From: Hyphomicrobium_A sp964493785
Lineage (GTDB): Bacteria; Pseudomonadota; Alphaproteobacteria; Rhizobiales; Hyphomicrobiaceae
Length of the DNA stretch: 64,000 bases
Assembly: GCA_964493785.1 (NCBI GenBank)
Contig: CAZBPM010000013.1
Coordinates: forward strand, 1-64,000
Direction: 5' to 3'
The notes beneath the pieces were generated by a model. That model searched no databases, was not told the DNA's origin, and saw only the letters and a list, made by a program, of their open reading frames with translations. Below, piece by piece: positions 52,370 to 59,938 of the stretch. The position numbers and the translations under genes were made by a program. Numbering within the stretch: position 1 is the first letter of the stretch; every line of letters starts with the position of its first letter.

Positions 52370-53656
52370 TTACACCGCCGCGCCGCGGATCACGCTCCGA
52401 CCGGCATAGCGAGCAACGTCGCCAAGCTCGCCCTCGATGCGGATGAGCTGATTGTATTTCGCCAGCCGGTCCGAGCGGCAGAGCGAGCCGGTCTTGATCT
52501 GTCCCGCATTGGTCGCAACCGCTAGGTCTGCAATCGTTGCGTCCTCGGTCTCGCCCGAGCGATGCGAGATCACCGCCGTATACGCCGCGCGCTGCGCCAT
52601 CGACACCGCGTCCAGCGTCTCCGACAGCGAGCCGATCTGGTTCACCTTGACCAGGATTGAGTTGGCGATGCCGCGCCGGATGCCTTCTGACAGACGCGCG
52701 GTGTTGGTGACGAAGAGATCGTCGCCCACCAGCTGGCAGCGTGCACCAATCGCCTGCGTCAACGCCTTCCAACCCTCCCAGTCGTCCTCGGCCATGCCGT
52801 CCTCAATCGAGATGATCGGATACCGGGTGACGAGATCTTCGAGGTATTTCACCATCCCGGCGGAATCGAGCGACTTGCCTTCGCCCTCGAGCGTGTACTT
52901 GCCGCCCTTGAAGTATTCCGTCGAGGCGCAGTCGAGCGCCAGCATCACGTCGTCGCCGGCCTTGTAGCCCGCGGCCTCGATCGCCTTGATGATGTAACCC
53001 AGCGCTTCATCGGCTGACTTAAGGTTCGGCGCGAAGCCGCCCTCATCGCCCACCGACGTCGAGAGCCCCGCATCCTTGAGTGACTTCTTGAGCGTGTGGA
53101 AAATCTCGGCACCCATACGCACCGCGTCGGCGATCGATTCTGCCGACACCGGCATGATCATGAATTCCTGGATGTCGATCGGGTTGTCGGCGTGCGCGCC
53201 ACCGTTCACGATGTTCATCATCGGCACCGGCAGCACGTGCGCGGCTGCACCACCGAGATAACGATAGAGCGGCAGGTCGGCGGAGATAGCCGCCGCCTTT
53301 GCGACGGCGAGCGAGACACCAAGGATGGAATTGGCGCCGAGCCGGCTCTTGTTCTCCGTTCCGTCGAGCTGGATCAGGGCGGCGTCGATCCCACGCTGGT
53401 CTTCTGCATCCATCCCGGCGATGGCATCGAAGATTTCGCTGTTGACCGCATCAACCGCCTTTTCGACGCCCTTGCCGAGATAGCGGCCCTTGTCTCCATC
53501 GCGCAGCTCGACGGCTTCGTGCGCACCCGTCGAGGCACCCGAGGGTACCGCCGCACGGCCCAGCGACCCGTCCTCGAGCACGACGTCCACCTCCACCGTC
53601 GGATTGCCGCGGCTGTCCAGGATCTCGCGACCGAGGATGTCGATGATGGCGGTCAT
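52370..53656 (-). CDS. eno: Enolase
   Basis: A 428-residue glycolytic enzyme interconverting 2-phosphoglycerate and PEP, and a scaffold of RNA degradosomes in some bacteria. Landmarks are ILDSRGNPTVEVDV, SGASTGAHEAVELRDG, DEGGFAPNL, ISIEDGMAEDDWEGW, VKVNQIGSLSETLDA and ISHRSGETEDATIAD. The Mg ligands fall in the usual Asp/Glu/Asp places. Length is normal. It ends at a strong terminator and is followed by ftsB. Confidence 0.98.
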   Translation of the reverse strand: MTAIIDILGREILDSRGNPTVEVDVVLEDGSLGRAAVPSGASTGAHEAVELRDGDKGRYLGKGVEKAVDAVNSEIFDAIAGMDAEDQRGIDAALIQLDGTENKSRLGANSILGVSLAVAKAAAISADLPLYRYLGGAAAHVLPVPMMNIVNGGAHADNPIDIQEFMIMPVSAESIADAVRMGAEIFHTLKKSLKDAGLSTSVGDEGGFAPNLKSADEALGYIIKAIEAAGYKAGDDVMLALDCASTEYFKGGKYTLEGEGKSLDSAGMVKYLEDLVTRYPIISIEDGMAEDDWEGWKALTQAIGARCQLVGDDLFVTNTARLSEGIRRGIANSILVKVNQIGSLSETLDAVSMAQRAAYTAVISHRSGETEDATIADLAVATNAGQIKTGSLCRSDRLAKYNQLIRIEGELGDVARYAGRSVIRGAAV

Positions 53657-53866
53657 GTCGTTACCTTATGAGTTGCAGGCCACGAATGGGCGTGGGAGGG
53701 TCCGGCGCCTTTTAACCGCTCTTAACCGAAGCGCAAAGCGCCGAAAACGGCCTGCCCGAATGGGCGTCCGCGAGCCAACCCTAAAGGTTGGGAAAATGAT
53801 GCCACGCAGCACAAAATTCATCGGGGCGTGGCATGACGCGACAGTCGGCCCTGCGCCCGGACCGAT

Positions 53867-54628
53867 ATGCGCCCGCCAACCTCCCGCGACGGTGTACCCT
53901 TGACCCAACCGATCATCGCCGACACCGCTGCCTTGGTCCTCTTCTCAGGCGGGCAGGATTCCACCGTCTGCCTTGCCTGGGCGCTCGATAAGTACCCGCG
54001 CGTCGAAACCGTCGGCTTCAATTACGGCCAGCGTCATGTCGCCGAGCTCGGCCAGCGCGACAGGCTGCGGTCAGCCCTTCGTGACATCAATCCTGAGTGG
54101 GATGAACGCCTCGGCCCCGACCACATGATCGAGCTGTCCGAGCTGGGCCGCCTCAGCGAGACGGCGCTGACGCGTAACGCCGAGATCGAGATCAGCGCCG
54201 CCGGGCTGCCCTCGACGTTCGTACCCGGACGCAACCTGCTGTTCTTTACCTATGCCGCCGCACTCGCCTATCGACGCGGCATTCGCACCCTCGTCGGCGG
54301 CATGTGCGAGACCGATTTCTCCGGCTATCCCGATTGCCGTAACGAAACGTTGCAGGCGCTTGCCAAAGCCATCTCGCTTGGCACCGACACGGCATTCGTA
54401 ATCGAGACCCCGTTGATGTGGATCGACAAGGCGGGCACCTGGGCGCTGACCGACAAGCTTGGCGGCCAGTCTTTCGTCGACCTCGTCGTTGAGGAAAGCC
54501 ACACCTGCTACCTCGGCGTCCGCTCCCGCAGGCACGAGTGGGGGTACGGCTGCGGTCACTGCCCCGCTTGTGCGCTCCGTCGTAAGGGTTGGGAAAGCTG
54601 GCGGGCACAGAATGGATATGCTCCGTAG
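53867..54628 (+). CDS. queC: 7-cyano-7-deazaguanine synthase
   Basis: Converts 7-carboxy-7-deazaguanine to preQ0 with ATP and ammonia. The 253-residue protein has the PP-loop LVLFSGGQDSTVCLAWAL and VPGRNLLFFTYAAALAY. The C-terminal zinc site is CYLGV with YGCGHCPACALRRKGW (four Cys). ATG 53867 leaves about 23 residues before the fold. A TTG at 53900 would give a length nearer the 231 residues of E. coli QueC, and neither has a clear ribosome site. queE, queD and queF follow 2.8 kb downstream on the same strand. Confidence 0.95.
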   Translation: MRPPTSRDGVPLTQPIIADTAALVLFSGGQDSTVCLAWALDKYPRVETVGFNYGQRHVAELGQRDRLRSALRDINPEWDERLGPDHMIELSELGRLSETALTRNAEIEISAAGLPSTFVPGRNLLFFTYAAALAYRRGIRTLVGGMCETDFSGYPDCRNETLQALAKAISLGTDTAFVIETPLMWIDKAGTWALTDKLGGQSFVDLVVEESHTCYLGVRSRRHEWGYGCGHCPACALRRKGWESWRAQNGYAP

Positions 54629-54664
54629 GAGCTATCGTTCAGTTCGTAAACTTGAGCACTCGCC

Positions 54665-55414
54665 ATGCGAACCCATATCTGCCGTGCCATTCTGGCACTC
54701 GTCGCCGCTGCTTTGGCCAGCACCGCCTTCGCCGACGACAGCCATCCCCATTGGACATACGAAGGCAAGGGCGGCCCCGAGCGCTGGGGCACCTTGAGCC
54801 AGGACTTTGCCGCATGCAGCAAGGGCCACCAGCAGTCGCCGGTAAACCTCACCAACGCACACTCCGGCCACGACGTAACGCCGGCCCTCGATTGGAAGCC
54901 CTTCGCTCCTATCGTCCACAACAACGGCCACACCATCCAGGCAAGTGCAGCCCCAGGCAACACGACGACGCTGTCGGACCGCACGTATACGCTGCAGCAG
55001 ATGCATTTCCATCATCCGAGTGAGCACACCATCGACGGCAAGGCCGCACCGATGGAAGCCCACTTCGTCAACCAAGCCGCCGACGGCAAGTTGCTCGTTC
55101 TCGGCGTCATGATCGATGAGGGTGCTCCGAACGCGGAGATTGCCAAGCTCTGGGAGGTCGCCCCGCAGACGACCGGCGACGCCAAAGCCAAGGCCGACAT
55201 CGACTTCAGCAAGCTGATCCCGCTCGGATCCAAATTCTACCGCTATGCAGGTTCGCTCACGACGCCGCCCTGCAGCGAGATCGTCGACTGGATCGTGTAC
55301 GCGACCCCGGTCACCGCCTCCCGCGAACAGATCGAGGCCTTTGCCAGGTTGTATCCGACAAACAATCGCCCGCTTCAGGCTCTTCACGACCGGACGATCA
55401 TGATCGAGCGCTGA
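54665..55414 (+). CDS. Alpha-class carbonic anhydrase, periplasmic
   Basis: A 249-residue enzyme that hydrates CO2. A signal peptide (ICRAILALVAAALASTAFA) precedes the mature domain. HWTYEGKGGPERWG and QQSPVNL open the fold. The zinc histidines lie in QMHFHHPSEH (two) and EAHFVNQ (third). The C-terminal SLTTPPCSEIVDWIVY is the family signature, with a Cys expected to pair with the earlier FAACSKGH Cys. Export with a disulfide suits periplasmic CO2/bicarbonate handling. It starts 36 bases after queC. Confidence 0.95.
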   Translation: MRTHICRAILALVAAALASTAFADDSHPHWTYEGKGGPERWGTLSQDFAACSKGHQQSPVNLTNAHSGHDVTPALDWKPFAPIVHNNGHTIQASAAPGNTTTLSDRTYTLQQMHFHHPSEHTIDGKAAPMEAHFVNQAADGKLLVLGVMIDEGAPNAEIAKLWEVAPQTTGDAKAKADIDFSKLIPLGSKFYRYAGSLTTPPCSEIVDWIVYATPVTASREQIEAFARLYPTNNRPLQALHDRTIMIER

Positions 55415-55538
55415 GCCAACACGTCGGTTTCCCGTCTCAGAGTAGTGTCACCATGGGCGCGTCCGTCGACGCGTCCATTTTGCCACCCAATTGAGCACGG
55501 CGCATTGATCCAAGTTTCTGAAAAGTTCTTTTCGCAGA

Positions 55539-55620
55539 TATGCGTCGCAATGCGCACGTCAACCTGACATTAGTCGGCTCGCAACCTTGTGTATGCGTGC
55601 GCATATGAGTAGGCGCATAC
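55539..55620. promoter_or_regulatory. Cluster of TATGCG/CGCATA elements upstream of dps
   Basis: TATGCG occurs at 55539-55544 and 55592-55597, and its reverse complement at 55600-55605 and 55614-55619. The middle pair forms a near-continuous palindrome (TATGCG-TG-CGCATA), and GTATGCG/CGCATAC forms a wider 7-bp inverted repeat. The last element ends about 36 bases before the dps ATG, where a repressor or activator site would be expected. The regulator is not identified. Confidence 0.5.
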
Positions 55621-55655
55621 TTCCCCGCACGGCAGCAACGCCGAGGAGACCCCGG

Positions 55656-56183
55656 ATGAGTACGATGAGCAAAGCCGCTGAGCGCCGCAAGGCGCCACTC
55701 CAGACCCCGAGCAATTATGACACCAACGCCATCCGAGATCTTTCGGGTGCGCTGAATGCAATTCTCGCCGACACGTTCGCACTCTACCTCAAGACCAAGA
55801 ACTATCACTGGCACATGAGCGGGCCGCACTTCCGCGATTTCCATCTCCTGCTCGACGAGCAGGCGGACCAGATCTTCGCCATGACCGATGACATCGCCGA
55901 ACGCGTACGCAAGATCGGCGGCACGACCATTCACTCCATAGGACATATCGCACGCCTGCAGCGCGTCCTCGATAATGACGCCGACTACGTAACGCCGGAG
56001 GATATGCTGGCCGAGCTGCGCGACGACAACAAAGACTTCGCCGGCCGTCTGAAGGAAGCGCACGATCTGTGCGACGAGCACGGCGATGTCGCGACCGCCA
56101 GCCTCATCGAGAATTGGATCGACGAGACCGAGCGCCGCCTGTGGTTCCTCTACGAGTCGACGCGCGATAAGCACGCGCCCTGA
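55656..56183 (+). CDS. dps: Dps family DNA-binding ferritin-like protein
   Basis: A 175-residue dodecameric iron-storage and DNA-protection protein. The ferroxidase site is intact: YHWHMSGPHFRDFHLLLDEQADQIF supplies the two His, Asp and Glu in short order (KNYHWHMSGPHF, HLLLDEQADQ). The charged N-terminal arm (MSKAAERRKAP) fits DNA binding. ATG 55656 has GAGGAG seven bases upstream. The frame is open to 55587, but the extra residues are encoded by the operator-like region. It ends at a strong terminator. Confidence 0.95.
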   Translation: MSTMSKAAERRKAPLQTPSNYDTNAIRDLSGALNAILADTFALYLKTKNYHWHMSGPHFRDFHLLLDEQADQIFAMTDDIAERVRKIGGTTIHSIGHIARLQRVLDNDADYVTPEDMLAELRDDNKDFAGRLKEAHDLCDEHGDVATASLIENWIDETERRLWFLYESTRDKHAP

Positions 56184-56207
56184 TCGCGTGACGATCCACA
56201 CTGCTGA

Positions 56208-56243
56208 AAAGGCGGCGGCGCTGCGCCGTCGCCTTTCTTATTT
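56208..56243 (+). terminator. Rho-independent terminator after dps
   Basis: AAAGGCGGCGGCG pairs with CGCCGTCGCCTTT around a CTG loop (one G-T pair), followed by CTTATTT. It lies 25 bases after the dps stop and would insulate the aldo/keto reductase gene. Confidence 0.8.
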
Positions 56244-56280
56244 CCGCGCCCCACGCACGATCAAACTAAGGAGCCCCGAC

Positions 56281-57318
56281 ATGAGCGAAATCGGAAAATC
56301 TACTCTGCCCAAGCGCAAGCTCGGCCGCACCGACATGTCGATCACTCCGGTCGGGCTCGGCGCCTGGGCGATTGGAGGCGGCGACTGGGCCGTGGGCTGG
56401 GGCGAGCAGGACGACTCCCAATCGATCGCCGCCATCCGCCACGCAGTCGATCGCGGCGTCAACTGGATCGATACCGCTGCCATCTACGGCCTCGGCCACT
56501 CTGAGGAGGTCGTCCGCAAAGCACTGAAGGACATGCCGCAATCGCAGCGTCCGCTCGTCTTCACCAAGTGCGGCTTGCGCTGGAACGACGACGATCGCAT
56601 GGCACCACCACAGAACCTCGGCAAGCCGGCCAGCATCCGCGCCGAGTGTGAGGCTTCGTTGAAGCGACTCGGTGTCGAGCGCATCGACCTCTACCAGATG
56701 CATTGGCCAGCCAGAGACGGCACCCCCATCGAGGACTACTGGCGCACGCTGCTGGACCTGAAGAAGGAGGGCAAGGTGCGCGCCGTCGGACTTTCAAATC
56801 ACAACGCCGCCCAGCTCGCGGCCGCCGAAAAGATCGGTCACGTCGACACCTTGCAGCCGCCGTTCTCCGCCATCCGGCGCGACTTCGCCGCGACAGAACT
56901 GCCATGGTGCATCGAGCACGACACCGGCGTCATCGTTTACAGCCCCATGCAGGCCGGCCTGCTCACTGGCGCCTTCACCGCAGAGCGCGCGGCAAAGCTA
57001 CCCGCGAACGACTGGCGCTCGCGAAACGCCGAGTTCACCGGCACCAAACTGCAGGCCAACCTCGAGCTTGCGGCGGCCATGAGCAAGGTCGCAGAGCGGC
57101 ACGGCACGACCACGGCGTCGGTCGCCCTCGGCTGGGTCCTTGCCTGGCCCGGTGTCAGCGGCGCCATCGTCGGCGCGAGGGCCCCTGAACAGGCCGACGG
57201 CTGGATCGGCGCGGCGACCCTTGACCTCACGGACGCGGACCTGAAGGACATTGCCGACGCTATCAGGCGCACGGGCGCCGGCTCCGGCCCCGCCATGCCC
57301 TCCAAGGCCGCCGGCTAG
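56281..57318 (+). CDS. Aldo/keto reductase
   Basis: A 345-residue NADPH-dependent TIM-barrel reductase. The catalytic tetrad is visible: Asp in NWIDTAAIYG, Tyr in the same motif, Lys in VFTKCGLRW, and His in LYQMHWPA. GLGAWAIGG and the cofactor-binding IVGARAPEQADGWI near the C-terminus match AKRs of the YdhF/Tas-like or AKR11 type. The substrate is unknown. AAGGAG lies before ATG 56281. The preceding terminator gives it a transcript separate from dps. Confidence 0.93.
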   Translation: MSEIGKSTLPKRKLGRTDMSITPVGLGAWAIGGGDWAVGWGEQDDSQSIAAIRHAVDRGVNWIDTAAIYGLGHSEEVVRKALKDMPQSQRPLVFTKCGLRWNDDDRMAPPQNLGKPASIRAECEASLKRLGVERIDLYQMHWPARDGTPIEDYWRTLLDLKKEGKVRAVGLSNHNAAQLAAAEKIGHVDTLQPPFSAIRRDFAATELPWCIEHDTGVIVYSPMQAGLLTGAFTAERAAKLPANDWRSRNAEFTGTKLQANLELAAAMSKVAERHGTTTASVALGWVLAWPGVSGAIVGARAPEQADGWIGAATLDLTDADLKDIADAIRRTGAGSGPAMPSKAAG

Positions 57319-57384
57319 GCCATTCGGCGCAGCACCAGCCCGCCAGAGCTTGAATGCCGGGGCGCGCGCCATTACGGATGCCGC

Positions 57385-58011
57385 ATGTATGCCGTCAAAG
57401 AGATGTTCTACACGTTGCAGGGCGAGGGCACCCACGCCGGGCGCCCGGCCGTGTTCTGCCGCTTTGCCGGCTGCAATCTCTGGTCCGGCCGCGAGGAAGA
57501 CCGCTCCAAGGCGACCTGCCAGTTCTGCGACACGGACTTCGTCGGCATAACCGGTGATGGCGGCGGCCGCTTCCTCTCCGCAACCGAGCTTGCGCAGGCC
57601 TGCCGCGACACGGCCGAAGGCACCGGCTGCGATTTCATCGTGCTGACGGGCGGCGAGCCGATGCTCCAGGTCGATGACGAGCTGATCGACGCGCTCCACG
57701 CGGCCGGCTTTACCATCGCCATCGAGACCAACGGCACCCTTCCTGTGCCTCGCTCCATCGACTGGATCTGCGTCAGCCCCAAGGCCGGGGCCGACCTCAA
57801 GCAGCGGTCCGGCGACGAATTGAAGCTCGTTTTCCCTCAGGCCACCCTCGCCCCCGAGGCACTAATCGGGCTAACCTTCGCCAACCGCTACCTGCAGCCT
57901 ATGGACGGCCCCGAAGTTGCAGTTAATACGCAGAAGGCCGTCGCCTACTGCCGCGCCCATCCTGAATGGCGCTTGTCTCTGCAGACGCACAAGCTACTGG
58001 GCATCCCCTGA
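57385..58011 (+). CDS. queE: 7-carboxy-7-deazaguanine synthase
   Basis: A 208-residue radical-SAM enzyme that ring-contracts carboxytetrahydropterin to CDG for queuosine and related 7-deazapurines. The cluster cysteines are C30, C45 and C48, spaced CX14CX2C (GCNLWSG ... TCQFCDTDF), the non-canonical pattern of the E. coli-type QueE. Downstream are LTGGEPMLQVDDELI and ETNGTLPVP for SAM binding. queD follows after 57 bases and queF after that. Confidence 0.96.
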   Translation: MYAVKEMFYTLQGEGTHAGRPAVFCRFAGCNLWSGREEDRSKATCQFCDTDFVGITGDGGGRFLSATELAQACRDTAEGTGCDFIVLTGGEPMLQVDDELIDALHAAGFTIAIETNGTLPVPRSIDWICVSPKAGADLKQRSGDELKLVFPQATLAPEALIGLTFANRYLQPMDGPEVAVNTQKAVAYCRAHPEWRLSLQTHKLLGIP

Positions 58012-58068
58012 GGCGCCTGCGGTCCCGCACCACTGGAATTGCGGAAGAAAATCCCTTAGAGACCCCGC

Positions 58069-58452
58069 ATGCGCATATACAAAGAGTTCCTTTTCGAAGC
58101 CGCCCACTATCTGCCGAGTGCCCCCCCGGGACACCCGAACTCGCGCATTCACGGCCACTCGTTCCGCGCCCGCATCACTATCGACGGCATCCCCGGCGCT
58201 GAGACGGGCTATGTGTTCCACTTCGACGAGCTGTCCGAGATGATGGCCGAAGCACACGATGCGCTCGACCATCGCCTGCTGAACGAGATCGAAGGGCTCG
58301 AAGCCCCGACGCTGGAGCGCATCGCCATGTGGCTGTGGAACCGGCTGCAGAACCGCATCCCGGGCCTGGCGCAGATCGAGATCTCGCGCGACAGCTGCCG
58401 CGAGGGCGCAATCTATTCCGGCCCTTCCCCGACGCGCATGGCCGCGGAGTAG
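58069..58452 (+). CDS. queD: 6-carboxytetrahydropterin synthase-like protein (QueD), catalytic Cys absent
   Basis: A 127-residue T-fold protein. The zinc histidines are H13 (FEAAHYLP), H28 and H30 (RIHGHSF), and the Asp/His relay pair is LDH (67-68). The catalytic cysteine of E. coli QueD (GHKCGRLHGHSF) has no equivalent: here the segment reads GHPNSRIHGHSF. The substrate-binding Glu of the VKETC motif is Asp108 (SRDSC). The fold and context between queE and queF say QueD, but the chemistry must use another residue or the protein is a subtype. It is four bases before queF. Confidence 0.88.
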   Translation: MRIYKEFLFEAAHYLPSAPPGHPNSRIHGHSFRARITIDGIPGAETGYVFHFDELSEMMAEAHDALDHRLLNEIEGLEAPTLERIAMWLWNRLQNRIPGLAQIEISRDSCREGAIYSGPSPTRMAAE

Positions 58453-58456
58453 TCCC

Positions 58457-58918
58457 ATGGGTCAGAAGGACAACAGCGTCACCATCCTCGGCCAGGCGAC
58501 GAAGCTGCCTCAGAACCCGGAGGAGGCCGTTCTCGAGCGCGTGCCGAACCCGCACGCTGACGCGAAATACCTCGCCCGCTTCACCGCGCCCGAATTCACC
58601 TCACTGTGCCCCGTCACCGGCCAGCCCGACTTCGCGCACATCGTCATCGACTACGTCCCGCAGGATTGGCTGGTGGAGTCGAAGTCGCTGAAGCTCTACC
58701 TCGGCTCGTTCCGCAATCACGGTGCCTTCCACGAGGACTGCACCATCGCGATTGCCAAGCGCCTCCTCACGCTGCTGGAGCCGCATTGGCTGCGCATCGG
58801 CGGATACTGGTATCCGCGCGGCGGCATGCCGATCGACGTGTTTTGGCAGACCGACACCCCGCCGAAGGGCCTCTGGGTTCCCGACCAGGGCGTCCCGCCC
58901 TACCGCGGCCGCGGCTGA
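58457..58918 (+). CDS. queF: NADPH-dependent preQ0 reductase (7-cyano-7-deazaguanine reductase)
   Basis: A 153-residue unimodular T-fold enzyme of the short YkvM type. The catalytic Cys is in FTSLCPVTGQPDFAH, and the QueF motif ESKSLKLYLGSFRNHGAFHEDC follows in two parts (ESKSLKLYLGSFR; NHGAFHEDC). It reduces preQ0 to preQ1, completing the free-base part of the queuosine route encoded here (QueD, QueE, QueC, QueF). It begins four bases after queD. Confidence 0.96.
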   Translation: MGQKDNSVTILGQATKLPQNPEEAVLERVPNPHADAKYLARFTAPEFTSLCPVTGQPDFAHIVIDYVPQDWLVESKSLKLYLGSFRNHGAFHEDCTIAIAKRLLTLLEPHWLRIGGYWYPRGGMPIDVFWQTDTPPKGLWVPDQGVPPYRGRG

Positions 58919-58937
58919 AGAGACCGCCCGTGCGCTG

Positions 58938-58962
58938 CATCCCGCCAACAAGTGCCGGGATG
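58938..58962. terminator. Weak hairpin between convergent queF and acyltransferase genes
   Basis: CATCCCG (58938-58944) and CGGGATG (58956-58962) form a 7-bp stem with an 11-base loop in the 53-base gap between converging stops. No T-run is present. Confidence 0.35.
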
Positions 58963-58971
58963 ACCGGCTCA

Positions 58972-59790
58972 TCACCGCCCCAGCGCGTGGACCCGCTCGT
59001 AGAGTTCCGCCATCAGCGCCCGGCGGTCCCGGCCCTGCTTCAATTCTGAGAACGGCACCACGTCCCCCACCCGCGCGACGAGCCGCGTCCCGACACGGCG
59101 ACGGAACTCCCGGATCAGCAGCGACAGCCGCAGCGTCATGCTGATGCGCGAGGCGAGGTGGAACAGCGGCCCGCACTGTCCCTCGAAATAGACCGGCAGC
59201 ACCGATGCGCGCGTCACCAGCACCATCCGCGCCGTGAATGTCTTCCACGGCAGCTCCACCGCACGCCCGAGCGGATAGCGCGCTGTAGCCACGCCGCCTG
59301 CCGGAAATACGATGATCGTCGTCCCCTCACGCAGCAGCCGGATCGCCTCGTTCCGTGTCGCCAGGTTGCGCGCCAACGCCTCCGGCGTCTCACGGAAATC
59401 GACGGGCAGCGAGAACGGCTCCAACTCAGGAACCTTCAGCAGCTCAAGGTTGATCAGCACCTTGAACGGCCGCCCGAGATCCTCCGCCAGCGCCAGCGCC
59501 GCGATACCATCGAGAATGCCATAAGGATGGTTGGCGACGATCACCAGCGGCTGCCCGGGCTCGACCTTAGGCGGCCATTGCCGCGCAACAATTTCGAGAT
59601 CGACCCCGATCAGTTCCAGCATCGGCCGGATCGCGCGCTCCGGCAACCCAACCCTGATGTTCCGCCACTGGCTATAAATGGGCGCAAAATAGTCCCGCCC
59701 CGCCATTCGCTCCAGAAAACGGATCAGCCACCGCTTCAGCGGCGGATCGTCGGGGTTTGAGTAGGAAAGCTCGGGGAATCGCACGGCCAT
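58972..59790 (-). CDS. Lysophospholipid acyltransferase family protein
   Basis: A 272-residue PlsC-like acyltransferase. The catalytic HxxxxD-type motif is in VANHPYGILDGIAAL. FPAGGVATARYPLG forms the second acyl-binding block, and LPVYFEGQCGPLFHL the last. The motif variant NHPYGxLDG is typical of the hemolysin/OlsA-like group, which acylates lyso-lipids such as lyso-ornithine lipid, but no olsB is adjacent. The open frame extends to 60153. ATG 59790 (MAVRFPELS) is chosen because the upstream portion overlaps the divergent transpeptidase and looks random. Confidence 0.85.
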   Translation of the reverse strand: MAVRFPELSYSNPDDPPLKRWLIRFLERMAGRDYFAPIYSQWRNIRVGLPERAIRPMLELIGVDLEIVARQWPPKVEPGQPLVIVANHPYGILDGIAALALAEDLGRPFKVLINLELLKVPELEPFSLPVDFRETPEALARNLATRNEAIRLLREGTTIIVFPAGGVATARYPLGRAVELPWKTFTARMVLVTRASVLPVYFEGQCGPLFHLASRISMTLRLSLLIREFRRRVGTRLVARVGDVVPFSELKQGRDRRALMAELYERVHALGR

Positions 59791-59938
59791 CGATCCTGGG
59801 TCCGAGCCTGAAACTGCCCCGACTTTCCGACATCCATATGATAGGCGTGTCGGGTCCGCCACGGCCGTCATGCCACCCCTTGCCGCACCCTGGCCAGAAA
59901 GCCATGTCTCGGATAGCGTTCCGCGCTTCGGAGGGGGA

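Noticed and set aside
55437..56201. 254-codon minus-strand frame opposite dps
   Set aside because: It is antisense to a clear Dps protein and covers the dps regulatory region, and it contains no domain.
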